From: Propionibacteriaceae bacterium AM104-82
Lineage (GTDB): Bacteria > Actinomycetota > Actinomycetes > Propionibacteriales > Propionibacteriaceae
Assembly (NCBI GenBank): GCA_027658995.1
Contig: JAQDQK010000018.1
Location: 9,200-73,199 of the forward strand
Length of the DNA: 64,000 bases
Reading direction: 5' to 3'
A program made the translations under genes and the position numbers. Within the stretch, counting starts at the first letter, position 1. Every line of letters begins with the position of its first letter. Below, one piece after another: positions 17,239 through 26,157 of the stretch. The notes under the pieces are model-generated. The model was not told the origin of the DNA. It saw only the letters and a program-made list of their open reading frames with translations, and made no database searches.

Positions 17239-18540
17239 ATGCGCAAGAAGCTGATCTCAGCTGTTGCGGCGATGTCGGCACTCGGGCTTGTGCTGACCGG
17301 CTGCGCCGGCGGCGACGAAGGCAACAAGGGGGAGGGCGGGGACGTCACCCTCCAGATGGTCGAGTCGCTGACCAACCCCGCCCGCACCGACCTGCTCAAG
17401 GGCATGCTCGCGGACTTCGAGAAGGCGAACCCGGGCATCAAGGTCCAGCTCGTCTCGCCGCCGACCGAACAGGCCGACCAGAAGATCCAGCAGATGCTGC
17501 AGTCCGGGTCGGGCGTCGACGTGCTGGAGGTGCGCGACCTCACCGTCGGGCCGTTCAGCAACAACAAGTGGCTCTACGACATGGCGGGCGACCTCAAGGG
17601 CTGGGAGGGCTACGACCTCCTCACCGACCAGACCAAGAAGTTCACCGTCGACGCCGACGGCAAGTCCTACTTCGTCCCCTACGGCTTCTACGGACTGAGC
17701 CTGTTCTACCGCACCGATCTGGTGAAGGAGGCGGGCTTCGCCGGCCCCCCGAAGAGCTGGGAGGAACTGATCGCTCAGGCGGCCAAGATCCAGGACCCCA
17801 CCAAGAACCGCTACGGGTACGCCTTCCGCGGAGGTGCGAACTCGTCGGGCCAGCTGATGAGCATCCTCGAGGCGTACAACGCGGACAACCTCGATGTCGA
17901 GAACGCGTACAAGGTCACCAGCGGCAAGACGATCTTCTCGACGCCTGAGTCCCAGGTCGCGCTCGACAAGTACATCGAGCTGTTCAAGACCGGCTCCCCC
18001 GAGTCGTCAGTTGCATGGGGCTACGCCGAGATGGTGCAGGCCTTCACCAACGGTTCGACCGCCTTCCTGCTCCAGGACCCCGAGGTCATCGCCGTCGTCA
18101 ACGACTCGACGCTGACCAAGGACCAGTGGAACGTCGCACCCAACCCGGTCGGCCCGACCGGCAAGGCCGCATGGCCGATGGCGACCGCAGGCTGGGGCGT
18201 CGCCGAGTCCTCCAAGCACAAGGAGGAGGCCGTGAAGCTGGTGAAGTGGCTCTCGGGAGACCCGTCCACCAAGTTCGCCCAGGAGAACTCGCTGGTTCCG
18301 ATCCTGAAGTCCGCAGGCGAGGACGAGTTCTTCAAGACCGGGCCGTGGGCCGGCTACGTCGAGATGACCTCGAACCCCGACACGTGGATCTCCGTCATCG
18401 AGCCCCGCAGTTCCGCGTGGTGGACCGAGTGGATGAAGCGTTCCGAGACCGACCTGCAGCAGGTGCTGCTCGGCAAGATGTCCACCGCGGATCTCCTGAA
18501 GGGCTGGGACGAGTACTGGACCCAGAAGTGGGAAGGCTGA
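17239..18540 (+). CDS. Family 1 extracellular solute-binding lipoprotein (MalE/UgpB-like)
   Basis: A 433-residue protein with lipobox LTGC (Cys22), so it is membrane-anchored outside the cell. The mature part has the family 1 layout: MVESLTNPARTDLLKGMLADFEKANPGIKVQL at the start, PYGFYGLSLFYRTDLVKEAG in the first lobe and AFTNGSTAFLLQDPEVIA in the second. Such proteins bind sugars, polyols or glycerophosphates. ATG 17239 has AAGGAGG five bases before it. A weaker in-frame ATG at 17209 overlaps the previous stop. It serves the two permeases that follow. Confidence 0.92.
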   Translation: MRKKLISAVAAMSALGLVLTGCAGGDEGNKGEGGDVTLQMVESLTNPARTDLLKGMLADFEKANPGIKVQLVSPPTEQADQKIQQMLQSGSGVDVLEVRDLTVGPFSNNKWLYDMAGDLKGWEGYDLLTDQTKKFTVDADGKSYFVPYGFYGLSLFYRTDLVKEAGFAGPPKSWEELIAQAAKIQDPTKNRYGYAFRGGANSSGQLMSILEAYNADNLDVENAYKVTSGKTIFSTPESQVALDKYIELFKTGSPESSVAWGYAEMVQAFTNGSTAFLLQDPEVIAVVNDSTLTKDQWNVAPNPVGPTGKAAWPMATAGWGVAESSKHKEEAVKLVKWLSGDPSTKFAQENSLVPILKSAGEDEFFKTGPWAGYVEMTSNPDTWISVIEPRSSAWWTEWMKRSETDLQQVLLGKMSTADLLKGWDEYWTQKWEG

Positions 18541-18543
18541 TCG

Positions 18544-19491
18544 ATGTCAGCCTCGACCGATGAGGTCGCCAAGGGGGCGGGCGCCAAGGGCGTCCGCCCC
18601 CGCACGGGGCGACAGTTCAACGTGCGGGCGGCGCTGACGATCCTGGCCTACCTCGCGCCTGCCTTCGTCTTCGTCATCATCTTCACGTACTACCCGCTCG
18701 TCGTCGGCGGCCAGATGGCGTTCAGGAAGTGGTCCCTCTGGGACCTCACCAGCACCCCCTTCGTGGGGTTGGGCAACTTCCAGACCCTGATCGCCGACCC
18801 GATGTTCGGCAAGGTGATGCTGAACTCGGTGATCTGGGTGGTCTGCTCGCTCGTCCCGCAACTCCTGATCGGGTTTCTGATCGCCCTTGGCCTCCGCAAG
18901 AAGTTCCGCTTCAGGGGCGTGTACCAGGCGGTCGTGTTCTACCCGTGGGCGGTCTCCGGCTTCCTCATCGGCATCCTCTTCCGGTGGATGTTCAACTCCG
19001 AGTTCGGGGTCGTCAACGACCTCCTGATGCGCATCGGCATCGTCAGCAAGCCGGTTCCCTGGCTGGCCAACCCCGACCTGGCGCTCGTTGCCGTCATCGT
19101 CGCCAACATCTGGTACGGCGTGACGTTCTTCGCGATCATGATCCTCGCGGCCCTCCAGTCGGTGCCCGACGAACTGTACGAGGCGGCCGCGCTCGACGGC
19201 GCGGGACGCTGGCGCACCCTGACCCGAGTGACGATCCCGACCATCCGCAGCACCCTTGTGCTGACGGTGCTGCTGCGCATCATCTGGATCTTCAACTTCC
19301 CCGACATCATCTACGCGATGACCGGCGGCGGCCCGGGCGACCAGACGCAGATCGCCACCACCTGGATGATCCAGTACACGCAGCAGGGGGAGTACGGGCT
19401 CGCCTCCGCCCTCGGGTTCATCATCATGGGCGTGCTCGTCGTGTTCACCGGGATGTACCTGATGCTGCTGAACAGGGAGCGCACCTCATGA
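18544..19491 (+). CDS. ABC transporter permease (MalF/UgpA-like)
   Basis: A 315-residue inner-membrane permease with six predicted helices. The first follows a long polar N-terminus (LAYLAPAFVFVIIFTYYPL). The EAA loop that contacts the ATPase is DELYEAAALDGAGRWRTLTRVTIPTI. It starts three bases after the binding-protein stop. Its partner is the MalG-like protein overlapping its end. No ATPase gene is in this operon, so a shared MsmK/MsiK-type ATPase from elsewhere is expected, as in many actinobacterial sugar importers. Confidence 0.93.
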   Translation: MSASTDEVAKGAGAKGVRPRTGRQFNVRAALTILAYLAPAFVFVIIFTYYPLVVGGQMAFRKWSLWDLTSTPFVGLGNFQTLIADPMFGKVMLNSVIWVVCSLVPQLLIGFLIALGLRKKFRFRGVYQAVVFYPWAVSGFLIGILFRWMFNSEFGVVNDLLMRIGIVSKPVPWLANPDLALVAVIVANIWYGVTFFAIMILAALQSVPDELYEAAALDGAGRWRTLTRVTIPTIRSTLVLTVLLRIIWIFNFPDIIYAMTGGGPGDQTQIATTWMIQYTQQGEYGLASALGFIIMGVLVVFTGMYLMLLNRERTS

Positions 19492-20324
19492 TCAACAAAG
19501 ACCCACTGTGGCTGTCCGCCGTCCGGATCGTCGGACTCGGGTTCTGGCTGATCATCACGATCTTCCCCCTCTACTGGATCCTGCTGACGTCGTTCAAGCC
19601 CGCGAACCAGATCGCCGAGTATCCGGTGCGTTACTGGCCGAGGCAGTTCACGCTCGACAACTACACGAGCCTGTTCCAGAAGTCCGAGTTCGGCTCGTAC
19701 CTGCTCAACAGCATCGTCGTGTCCGCCGCGGCGGCCCTCGTCGCGACGGCCATCGCGCTGCTGAGTGCCTACATCCTTTCCAGGTACCAGTTCCGGGGGA
19801 AGGGCGCAGTCATGATGGCGTTCCTGATCACCCAGATGATCCCGGCGTTCATCGCCCTCGGACCCCTCTACCAGATGTTCACCAACCTGGGCCTTGTCGA
19901 CAAGCGGTTCGGGCTGGTGCTGATCTACATCGCCATGACGATCCCCTTCTCGGCGATCATGCTGCGTGGGTTCTTCGACAACGTGCCCGACAGCCTCGAG
20001 GAGGCGGCAATGGTCGACGGCGCCACCCGGTTCGGGGCGCTGTGGCGGGTCATCGTCCCGGTCATGACGCCCGGCATCATCGCCACCTTCATCTTCAACT
20101 TTGTCAACTGCTGGAACGAACTGTTCCTCGCCGTCACGCTCATCAACACAGATGACCGCAAGACCATCCCGACGGCCCTCAACGGGTTCATCTCCAGCTT
20201 CAATATCGAATGGGGGCCGATGTCGGCCGCCGCGGTGCTGACGATCCTGCCGACCATGCTGCTGTTCGCCTTCGCAAGCAGGTGGATCGTCGCCGGGCTG
20301 ACCCAAGGTGCCACGAAGGGCTGA
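19488..20324 (+). CDS. ABC transporter permease (MalG/UgpE-like)
   Basis: A 278-residue permease with six helices. The start overlaps the MalF-like stop as ATGA. The EAA motif is visible as DSLEEAAMVDGATRFGALWRVIVPVMTPG, and the terminal WIVAGLTQGATKG is typical of MalG proteins. It pairs with the upstream permease to form the channel. The next gene starts eight bases after its stop, so transport and the thiamine enzyme are expressed together. Confidence 0.94.
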   Translation: MINKDPLWLSAVRIVGLGFWLIITIFPLYWILLTSFKPANQIAEYPVRYWPRQFTLDNYTSLFQKSEFGSYLLNSIVVSAAAALVATAIALLSAYILSRYQFRGKGAVMMAFLITQMIPAFIALGPLYQMFTNLGLVDKRFGLVLIYIAMTIPFSAIMLRGFFDNVPDSLEEAAMVDGATRFGALWRVIVPVMTPGIIATFIFNFVNCWNELFLAVTLINTDDRKTIPTALNGFISSFNIEWGPMSAAAVLTILPTMLLFAFASRWIVAGLTQGATKG

Positions 20325-20331
20325 GGTAGAG

Positions 20332-22659
20332 ATGGAAGCGCGACCCGGTGACGACCTGGTGGTTCTTGATGAGATCCAGCGTCGGGTGCTGTGGCTGGCC
20401 GTCAACATGATCGAGACGGCCAACCACGGCAGGCCGAACCGGGACGGGCTCAAGGTCGGCGGGCACCAGGCGTCCTGCGCCTCCATGGTCACGATCATGA
20501 CGGCGCTGTATCTGCGTCATCTGGACGCCGACGATTTCGTGGCGGTGAAGCCGCACGGGTCACCCGTCCTGCACGCGCTGAACTACCTGATGGGCAGCCT
20601 CGACGCGTCGTACCTCTCCAAGTTGCGCGAGTTCGGAGGTCTTCAGGCCTACCCGTCGCGCACCAAGGACCCCGACCGCGTCGACTTCTCGACCGGATCG
20701 GTGGGGCTGGGCCCGGCGGCCACCATCTTCGCCGCAGGCGTGCGCGACTACGTCGACGCACACTTCGGTCGCCGCCCGGCCTCGAGATTCGTTGCCGTGC
20801 TCGGGGACGCGGAACTCGACGAGGGCAACGTCTGGGAGGCCGTACACGACCCCGCCTCCACCGCCCTCGGGAGTGTCACGTGGGTGGTCGACTTCAACCG
20901 CCAGTCCCTCGACCGGGTCGTCCCGGACGTGCGGATCTCGCCTTGGCACGCCGCGTTCGCCGCCCACGGTTGGCAGGTCATCGAGGTCAAGTACGGCACC
21001 ACGCTGCGCCAGTTCGTCCGGGACAACGATGGAGAGGCGCTGCTCGCCTGGATCGACCAGATGCCCAACGAGCGCTACCAGTCGCTCTTCTCGCTGGCCG
21101 ACGCGCAGCGGCTCGAGAGGTTCCTGGAAGGGGCCCCGTCCGAGGTCGTCGAACTCCTGGCGGGGCTGCCTGAGGCAGAAGCGGCCGAGTTGATCACCGA
21201 CCTCGGCGGCCACGACCTGCCGAGCGTCCTGGAGGCCCTGGATGAGGCCGATCGTGAGCCGGATCGTCCGACGGTGATCTTCGCCTACACCCACAAGGGA
21301 TGGGGGCTGCCCATCCAGGGCAACGCGCGCAACCATGCGGCGGTCCTGAGTACCGAGCAGGTCGACCAGTTGCGCGACTCCCTCGGGATCGCACCCGAGG
21401 CCCAGTGGGACCGGTTCGACCCCGACTCCGCAGCGGGGGCGCTGCTCGCGGAGCGAGGCAGGCACCTGACGCGTCAACCGCAGAAACGCGGCGGTCGTCC
21501 GGTCGTGCCGCTCAGCACAACAGTCAGGACCAGCCGCCCCGTCAGCACGCAGGAGGCCTTCGGTCGGATCCTGGTCGACCTGTCCCGCGACGAGGGCGTC
21601 CGGCCGTACCTCGTGACGAGCTCACCCGACGTCGCCACGTCGACGAACCTGGCTGGCTGGATCAACCGCGTCGGGGTGTTCGCGCACCACGAGCGGCAGA
21701 CGTGGTCGGACGATCCGATGCTCCGTTGGCTCGAGTCGCCCAAGGGACAGCACCTGGAACTCGGCATCTCCGAGATGAACCTGTTCCTGCTGCTCGGCCA
21801 ACTCGGCCTCGCCGAGACGATCTCGGGGCAGCGGTTGCTTCCGGTCGGCACGCTGTACGACCCGTTCGTCTGCCGCGGCCTGGATGCCTTGATCTACGGG
21901 ACCTACTCCGGCGCCAGTTTCGTGTTCGCCGGGACGCCGTCCGGCGTCAGCCTCGCCCCGGAGGGAGGCGCCCACCAGTCCACCATCACCGCCTCGATCG
22001 GCACCGAGTTGCCGGGGCTCGACTACCACGAGCCTGCCTACGCCCAGGCGCTCGATTGGCTGCTGTGCGATGCGCTCGCGTTGGTCGCCGAGAGCGACGA
22101 CAGGTCTGCCCGATCGGCCTACTTCCGGCTCACCACCCGACCTGTGGATCAGTCCCCGTTCTCGGAGGCGGTCGCCCGATTGGGGGCCGACGCCCTGCGC
22201 GAACACGTCCTCGCTGGCGCCTACCCGTTGCGCGAGGCGCCCGAGGATGCCCCGCGGGTGACGCTCGCGGCCTGCGGCGCCGTGTTGCCCGAGGTCCTGG
22301 CCGCGGCAGATGAGCTCACCGACGAGGGCGTCGCCGTCGACGTCGTCGACATCACCAGCCCCGGACGCCTGTACCGCGGTTGGAGGCAGGAGGTCTCGCG
22401 AGGCATCGCCACCGCTCGGGTCCCGGCACGTTCGAGCGGACTCGAAGTCTTTCGCCCCGCGCGTGGCGTCGTCACCGTTCAGGACGCGGCGAGCCATCAG
22501 CTTGCATGGCTCGGCTCGGCCCTCGGGACGCCCGCTGCATCGCTCGGCGCGGACGCGTTCGGGCAGTCGGGCTCGCTGCGCGACCTGTACGCCACCCACC
22601 ACCTCGACAGCGGGTCGATCGTCAACGCCGCTCTGGGCCTCCTGGGGGCCGAGTTATAA
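20332..22659 (+). CDS. AceE-like (homodimeric E1 / transketolase-fold) thiamine-diphosphate enzyme
   Basis: A 775-residue single-chain enzyme with PP, Pyr and C-terminal domains in the order of AceE and transketolase. The ThDP motif reads GDAELDEGN...DFNRQSLD (residues 158-193); the third residue is Ala where most enzymes have Gly. The catalytic glutamate region is LELGISEMNLFLLLGQLGLAE, and APEGGAHQSTITASIG resembles the AceE C-terminal part. It is about 110 residues shorter than pyruvate dehydrogenase E1 (near 890). No E2 or E3 gene is present, so a ketol transfer or a simple decarboxylation on an imported substrate product is possible. The substrate is unknown. Confidence 0.85.
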   Translation: MEARPGDDLVVLDEIQRRVLWLAVNMIETANHGRPNRDGLKVGGHQASCASMVTIMTALYLRHLDADDFVAVKPHGSPVLHALNYLMGSLDASYLSKLREFGGLQAYPSRTKDPDRVDFSTGSVGLGPAATIFAAGVRDYVDAHFGRRPASRFVAVLGDAELDEGNVWEAVHDPASTALGSVTWVVDFNRQSLDRVVPDVRISPWHAAFAAHGWQVIEVKYGTTLRQFVRDNDGEALLAWIDQMPNERYQSLFSLADAQRLERFLEGAPSEVVELLAGLPEAEAAELITDLGGHDLPSVLEALDEADREPDRPTVIFAYTHKGWGLPIQGNARNHAAVLSTEQVDQLRDSLGIAPEAQWDRFDPDSAAGALLAERGRHLTRQPQKRGGRPVVPLSTTVRTSRPVSTQEAFGRILVDLSRDEGVRPYLVTSSPDVATSTNLAGWINRVGVFAHHERQTWSDDPMLRWLESPKGQHLELGISEMNLFLLLGQLGLAETISGQRLLPVGTLYDPFVCRGLDALIYGTYSGASFVFAGTPSGVSLAPEGGAHQSTITASIGTELPGLDYHEPAYAQALDWLLCDALALVAESDDRSARSAYFRLTTRPVDQSPFSEAVARLGADALREHVLAGAYPLREAPEDAPRVTLAACGAVLPEVLAAADELTDEGVAVDVVDITSPGRLYRGWRQEVSRGIATARVPARSSGLEVFRPARGVVTVQDAASHQLAWLGSALGTPAASLGADAFGQSGSLRDLYATHHLDSGSIVNAALGLLGAEL

Positions 22660-22782
22660 CGATTCCGAAATGCAGCGTTCGGTCTGGCTGTGTGCACGAC
22701 CCCGCAGCATGTAGGATTCTCTCAGGAACAGGCCAATCCGAGGTGTGGGTTGTGCCTGCCTGCGACACAAAGGAAACACATC

Positions 22783-22986
22783 ATGTCCACAGGAACCGTC
22801 AAGTGGTTCAACTCCGAAAAGGGCTACGGCTTCATCGCTCCCGATGACGGCAGCGCCGATCTCTTCGCGCACTTCCGCGCGATCGTTGGCTCCGGCTACA
22901 AGACCCTCGAAGAAGGCCAGAAGGTCGAGTTCGAGACCGAGCAGGGCCCCAAGGGTCCCCAGGCCACCAACATCCGCGCGCTCTGA
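22783..22986 (+). CDS. cspA: Cold-shock protein
   Basis: A 67-residue single OB-fold RNA/ssDNA-binding protein. RNP1 is KGYGFIAP. The RNP2 region reads DLFAHFRAI, where most family members have DVFVHFSAI, so two positions on the binding face differ. It has a 5' leader of more than 60 bases, and a possible -10 TAGGAT lies at 22712. The ribosome site is AAAGGA. The gene is monocistronic, closed by a strong terminator. Confidence 0.97.
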   Translation: MSTGTVKWFNSEKGYGFIAPDDGSADLFAHFRAIVGSGYKTLEEGQKVEFETEQGPKGPQATNIRAL

Positions 22987-23003
22987 GCGTAACGATCTAG
23001 ACC

Positions 23004-23042
23004 CCGAACGGGCAGGCACCATCACGGTGCCTGCCCGTTCGG
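23004..23042 (+). terminator. Strong stem-loop terminator of cspA
   Basis: A perfect 17-bp stem (arms begin CCGAACGGGCAGG and end CCTGCCCGTTCGG) with a 5-base loop ATCAC starts 17 bases after the cspA stop. Only a short pyrimidine-rich tail follows (CATTTCC). Confidence 0.88.
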
Positions 23043-23144
23043 CATTTCCGGGGGACAAGCCCGTTCCCCGATGGCCATCGGCCGATTTCGCGCGGGGTGC
23101 CGGGCTGCTGCACCATTGATTGCCCCATCCCGTCAGGAGAGATC

Positions 23145-24386
23145 ATGAGAGCCGATTGGTCGCTGCTGCGCGATCCTCAGTTCTCGCGCCTCTTCTTCGC
23201 CCGCACCGCGTCCATGGGCGGGTCGTCCTTCGCGCCCGTCGCGCTCGCCTTCGGTGTCCTGCACCTGCCCGGCGCCACGAGCGAGACGCTCTCCTATGTG
23301 CTCACCGCCGAGAGCGTCCCGATGGTCGCCTTCCTGCTGTTCGGCGGCGTGATCGCCGACCGGTTCCCGCGGCAGCGCGTCATGATGGTGGGCGAGTTCC
23401 TGTCGGCGACGGCGTTCGTCTCCCTCGGGCTGCTGCTCCTGCTCGGCGACCCCTCCATCTGGGAGTTGTGCATCGCCGCGGCCTTCAGCGGCGTCGGCAT
23501 CGCGATCATGATGCCCGCCCTGACGGGGATCATCCCCGAGGTGCTCAAGCCGACCCAACTGCAGTCCGGCAACGCGCTGCTCGCGCTCGGGGCCAACACC
23601 GCGAGGATCGCCGGTCTGGTGTTCGCAGGCTGGATCGTCGCCGTCGTCGGGGGAGCCTGGGCGCTGATCGGGGCAGGCGCGCTGTTCGCGACCTCCGGGC
23701 TGATCGTGTCGGGCCTGCGCGGTCTCGCCGACCGGCGTGGCGACTCCGGGTCGACGCTCGGCGACCTGAAGCGCGGCTGGCACGAGTTCTCCTCGCGGCA
23801 GTGGATCTGGGTCGTCGTGCTCCAGTTCTCGATGCTGGTGCTGCTGTTCCAGGCGTGCTTCGGCGTCCTCGGCCCGGTGCTCGCCGACACCGAACTCGGC
23901 GGCGCTGGGCCGTGGGCGTGGGTGCTCGCGGGCGACGCCGTCGGCATGGTGCTCGGCGTGCTGATCGCCATGCGCATCCGCCCCAGCCGTCCGATCCTCC
24001 TCGGCGTCCTGCTCACGTCGCTCGCGACCCCGACCTTCCTTGCGCTCGGCCTCGGCGCCCCGCTGTGGATCGTCGTGCTCCTCGCCGTCGTGATGGGGAT
24101 GGCCTTCGACGTCTTCGGGGTGCTCTGGAACACCACCATGCAGAGCCTGGTTCCTGCGGAGGCGCTGTCGCGCGTCGCGGCCTATGACGCGTTCGGCTCG
24201 CTCATGTTCGGGCCCATCGGACTGCTGCTCGCGGGCCACGCCGTCGTGTGGTGGGGAGCCCGCCCGTCGATGATCGGCGCGGCCCTCCTGATGCTCGTCA
24301 CCGTCGTGCTTGCGCTCCTGTCGCCCGAGGTGCGGCGACTACGGGCCCCGAACGTGCCGCCTCAGGTGGTGGAGGCCGCCGGCTGA
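23145..24386 (+). CDS. Major facilitator superfamily exporter
   Basis: A 413-residue protein with about twelve hydrophobic helices. The inter-helix 2/3 motif is GGVIADRFPRQRVMMVGE, the MFS motif A. The overall pattern is of the MFS_3/enterobactin-exporter-like drug:H+ antiporters. ATG 23145 has CAGGAGA before it. The last 25 bases overlap the convergent NERD-helicase gene. Substrate unknown. Confidence 0.88.
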   Translation: MRADWSLLRDPQFSRLFFARTASMGGSSFAPVALAFGVLHLPGATSETLSYVLTAESVPMVAFLLFGGVIADRFPRQRVMMVGEFLSATAFVSLGLLLLLGDPSIWELCIAAAFSGVGIAIMMPALTGIIPEVLKPTQLQSGNALLALGANTARIAGLVFAGWIVAVVGGAWALIGAGALFATSGLIVSGLRGLADRRGDSGSTLGDLKRGWHEFSSRQWIWVVVLQFSMLVLLFQACFGVLGPVLADTELGGAGPWAWVLAGDAVGMVLGVLIAMRIRPSRPILLGVLLTSLATPTFLALGLGAPLWIVVLLAVVMGMAFDVFGVLWNTTMQSLVPAEALSRVAAYDAFGSLMFGPIGLLLAGHAVVWWGARPSMIGAALLMLVTVVLALLSPEVRRLRAPNVPPQVVEAAG

Positions 24387-26047
24387 GCGCCTCGGCGCAG
24401 CGCCTTGACGACCTCCGCGTCGGAGCGGGCGATGGCGTCCGCGTCGCCGACGACGATCAACCGGTCGGTCGCCCGGGACAGCCCCACATAGATGCGCTCC
24501 CGGAACCGGTCCTTGGTGCCGTCCTCGTTCACGCACAACACGATGGCCCGCCGCTCGAGGCCCTTGAAGCCAAGCACGTGCCCATAGAAGACGAGGTCGG
24601 GATCGTCGAACGTCGCCCAGTAGCCGTCCTGGCCGTCGTGCTCCTGGCGCGAGGTCTGCTCGGGGTGACGACGCCCGGTCGTCAACAACGCGATGCTGCC
24701 AGGCGACCAGCCCTCGTCGAGCAGCGACTCGACCTGGTCGTCTGCCACGTCCATCGCGTCGTCGACGGAGGTGGGAACGAAGACGACCTCCGGCCCGTCA
24801 CCGCCCTTCAACCGCATCCCCGACGGGGCGAGCGGGTGGAAGACCTCCGCGATCTGTCTGGTGTTGCGAAGGTTGTGATCCAGCATCAGCGGCACGAGCG
24901 GCACGGGCGGGTTCCCGAACCGCTGGAACAGTCGCTGGTTCGCGTCGGAGTACAGGAAGAGCCCGCCGTCGGCCTCGTCGCGCAGTGCGGCGAGCAGCGG
25001 GGACCACCAACTCTCCGCGAAGTCCTGCGCCTCGTCGACGACGAACGCGTCGAACCGCTCGCCAGGGGGCAGTTGCGCAGCGCGCTCGGACATCAGCAAG
25101 GGGAGGTGGACCTCCCAGAAGTCCGGGTCGTCGCGCGAACCCGACTCGATGCCCCACTTGTTGGCGAGCGCCTCGAAGGTCCCGACGAAGGCTGGGCGAT
25201 GCTTGTAGTTCCACCCGGCGACCTCGCGCCGGAAGTGACTTGCCAGGCCGAGCGAATAGCACAGCAGCGCGACGCGCTCGGCCTTTCGTCCGCTGCGACC
25301 CCGCGCGAGTTGACGTGCCTGGGTGAGCGCGAGGACGGTCTTGCCGCTGCCCGCCCCGCCGCGGACCTCGACGCGCCGCAGCAGCCTCGTCACATCCAGG
25401 ATCAGGGCCTGCTCCTGAGTCAATCGGTCGGCGCGGTCCTGCCGCTCGTCGGACTCGCCCTCGACATCGGGCGCTGCCAGGGATCCCTTGCTCGTCAGGA
25501 TCTCGACGATCAACGCGCAGGCCGCCTCGTCGGGGGCCTTGACCGAGTCCCTGGCCACGCCGCGGACCCGCTGCGCGAGGTCGTCCTGATCGGTCTTGTC
25601 GTGGATCATCCACCGCGGGCAGTCGGGGAGGTGGAACGCCTCGTCGAGCGCCGTGTAGGGGGCCACCACCGTGTGGGCCATGCGGAACTGTCCGTGCGAG
25701 GAGGCCTTCCACCGCGGGTCGCTCTGGACGTAGTCGCGGATGGCGTAACGGGCGTTGCGGGCCTGGTCCACCGGGGAGATCGGCACCTCCCGGCCTTCCC
25801 TCTCGCGCCACATGTACCACTGCCCGCCGCGGCACGTCGTTCCCGAGCCCTTGACCTCGATGACGATCACGCCGACGCCGGGCAGCACGGCGATCAGGTC
25901 GGCCTCGTGGTCCTTGTCCGCGTCGGTGAGGCGGTAGTTGGCGATCAGCGCGTCCTCGGGGCGCAGCGTATCCCGTAGTCGTCGCCACACCGCTTCCTCC
26001 GACATCGTCTGGAACTGGGGATCCTTGGGAAACAGCAGCGGCGCCAT
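24362..26047 (-). CDS. NERD-domain / UvrD-like superfamily 1 helicase
   Basis: A 561-residue protein. The N-terminal NERD nuclease-related domain spans about residues 15-130, with DHEADLIAVLPGVGVIVIEVKGS holding the PD-(D/E)xK-like Asp and E-x-K. A superfamily 1 helicase core follows: Walker A GGAGSGKTVLAL, Walker B FVVDEAQDF, motif III SDANQRLF, motif IV LRNTRQIAEVF, motif V GFKGLERRAIVLCV and motif VI YVGLSRATDRLIVV. It is probably a DNA-processing enzyme in repair or defence. It stands alone, divergent from the alpha-galactosidase operon and overlapping the MFS gene 3' end. Confidence 0.9.
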   Translation of the reverse strand: MAPLLFPKDPQFQTMSEEAVWRRLRDTLRPEDALIANYRLTDADKDHEADLIAVLPGVGVIVIEVKGSGTTCRGGQWYMWREREGREVPISPVDQARNARYAIRDYVQSDPRWKASSHGQFRMAHTVVAPYTALDEAFHLPDCPRWMIHDKTDQDDLAQRVRGVARDSVKAPDEAACALIVEILTSKGSLAAPDVEGESDERQDRADRLTQEQALILDVTRLLRRVEVRGGAGSGKTVLALTQARQLARGRSGRKAERVALLCYSLGLASHFRREVAGWNYKHRPAFVGTFEALANKWGIESGSRDDPDFWEVHLPLLMSERAAQLPPGERFDAFVVDEAQDFAESWWSPLLAALRDEADGGLFLYSDANQRLFQRFGNPPVPLVPLMLDHNLRNTRQIAEVFHPLAPSGMRLKGGDGPEVVFVPTSVDDAMDVADDQVESLLDEGWSPGSIALLTTGRRHPEQTSRQEHDGQDGYWATFDDPDLVFYGHVLGFKGLERRAIVLCVNEDGTKDRFRERIYVGLSRATDRLIVVGDADAIARSDAEVVKALRRGAQPAASTT

Positions 26048-26088
26048 GGGCTCACGGTAGCGGCGAACGGTGAGCGATTCTTGACCCA

Positions 26089-26113
26089 GGTTTGTAAAAG
26101 TAGTTTCCTAACC
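26089..26113. promoter_or_regulatory. ROK-type operator upstream of alpha-galactosidase gene
   Basis: The inverted repeat GGTTTGTAAA / TTTCCTAACC (10-bp arms, two mismatches, 5-base spacer) sits 44 bases before the gene start in a rare AT-rich patch, beside TTGACC at 26081, a possible -35. The GTTxGxAAA...TTTxCxAAC shape resembles NagC/XylR-type ROK operators, and a ROK gene is second in the operon. Confidence 0.6.
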
Positions 26114-26157
26114 GTGGACGGCGCCGATGGCGCCGACGCCAGAGAGATCGGAGCACC

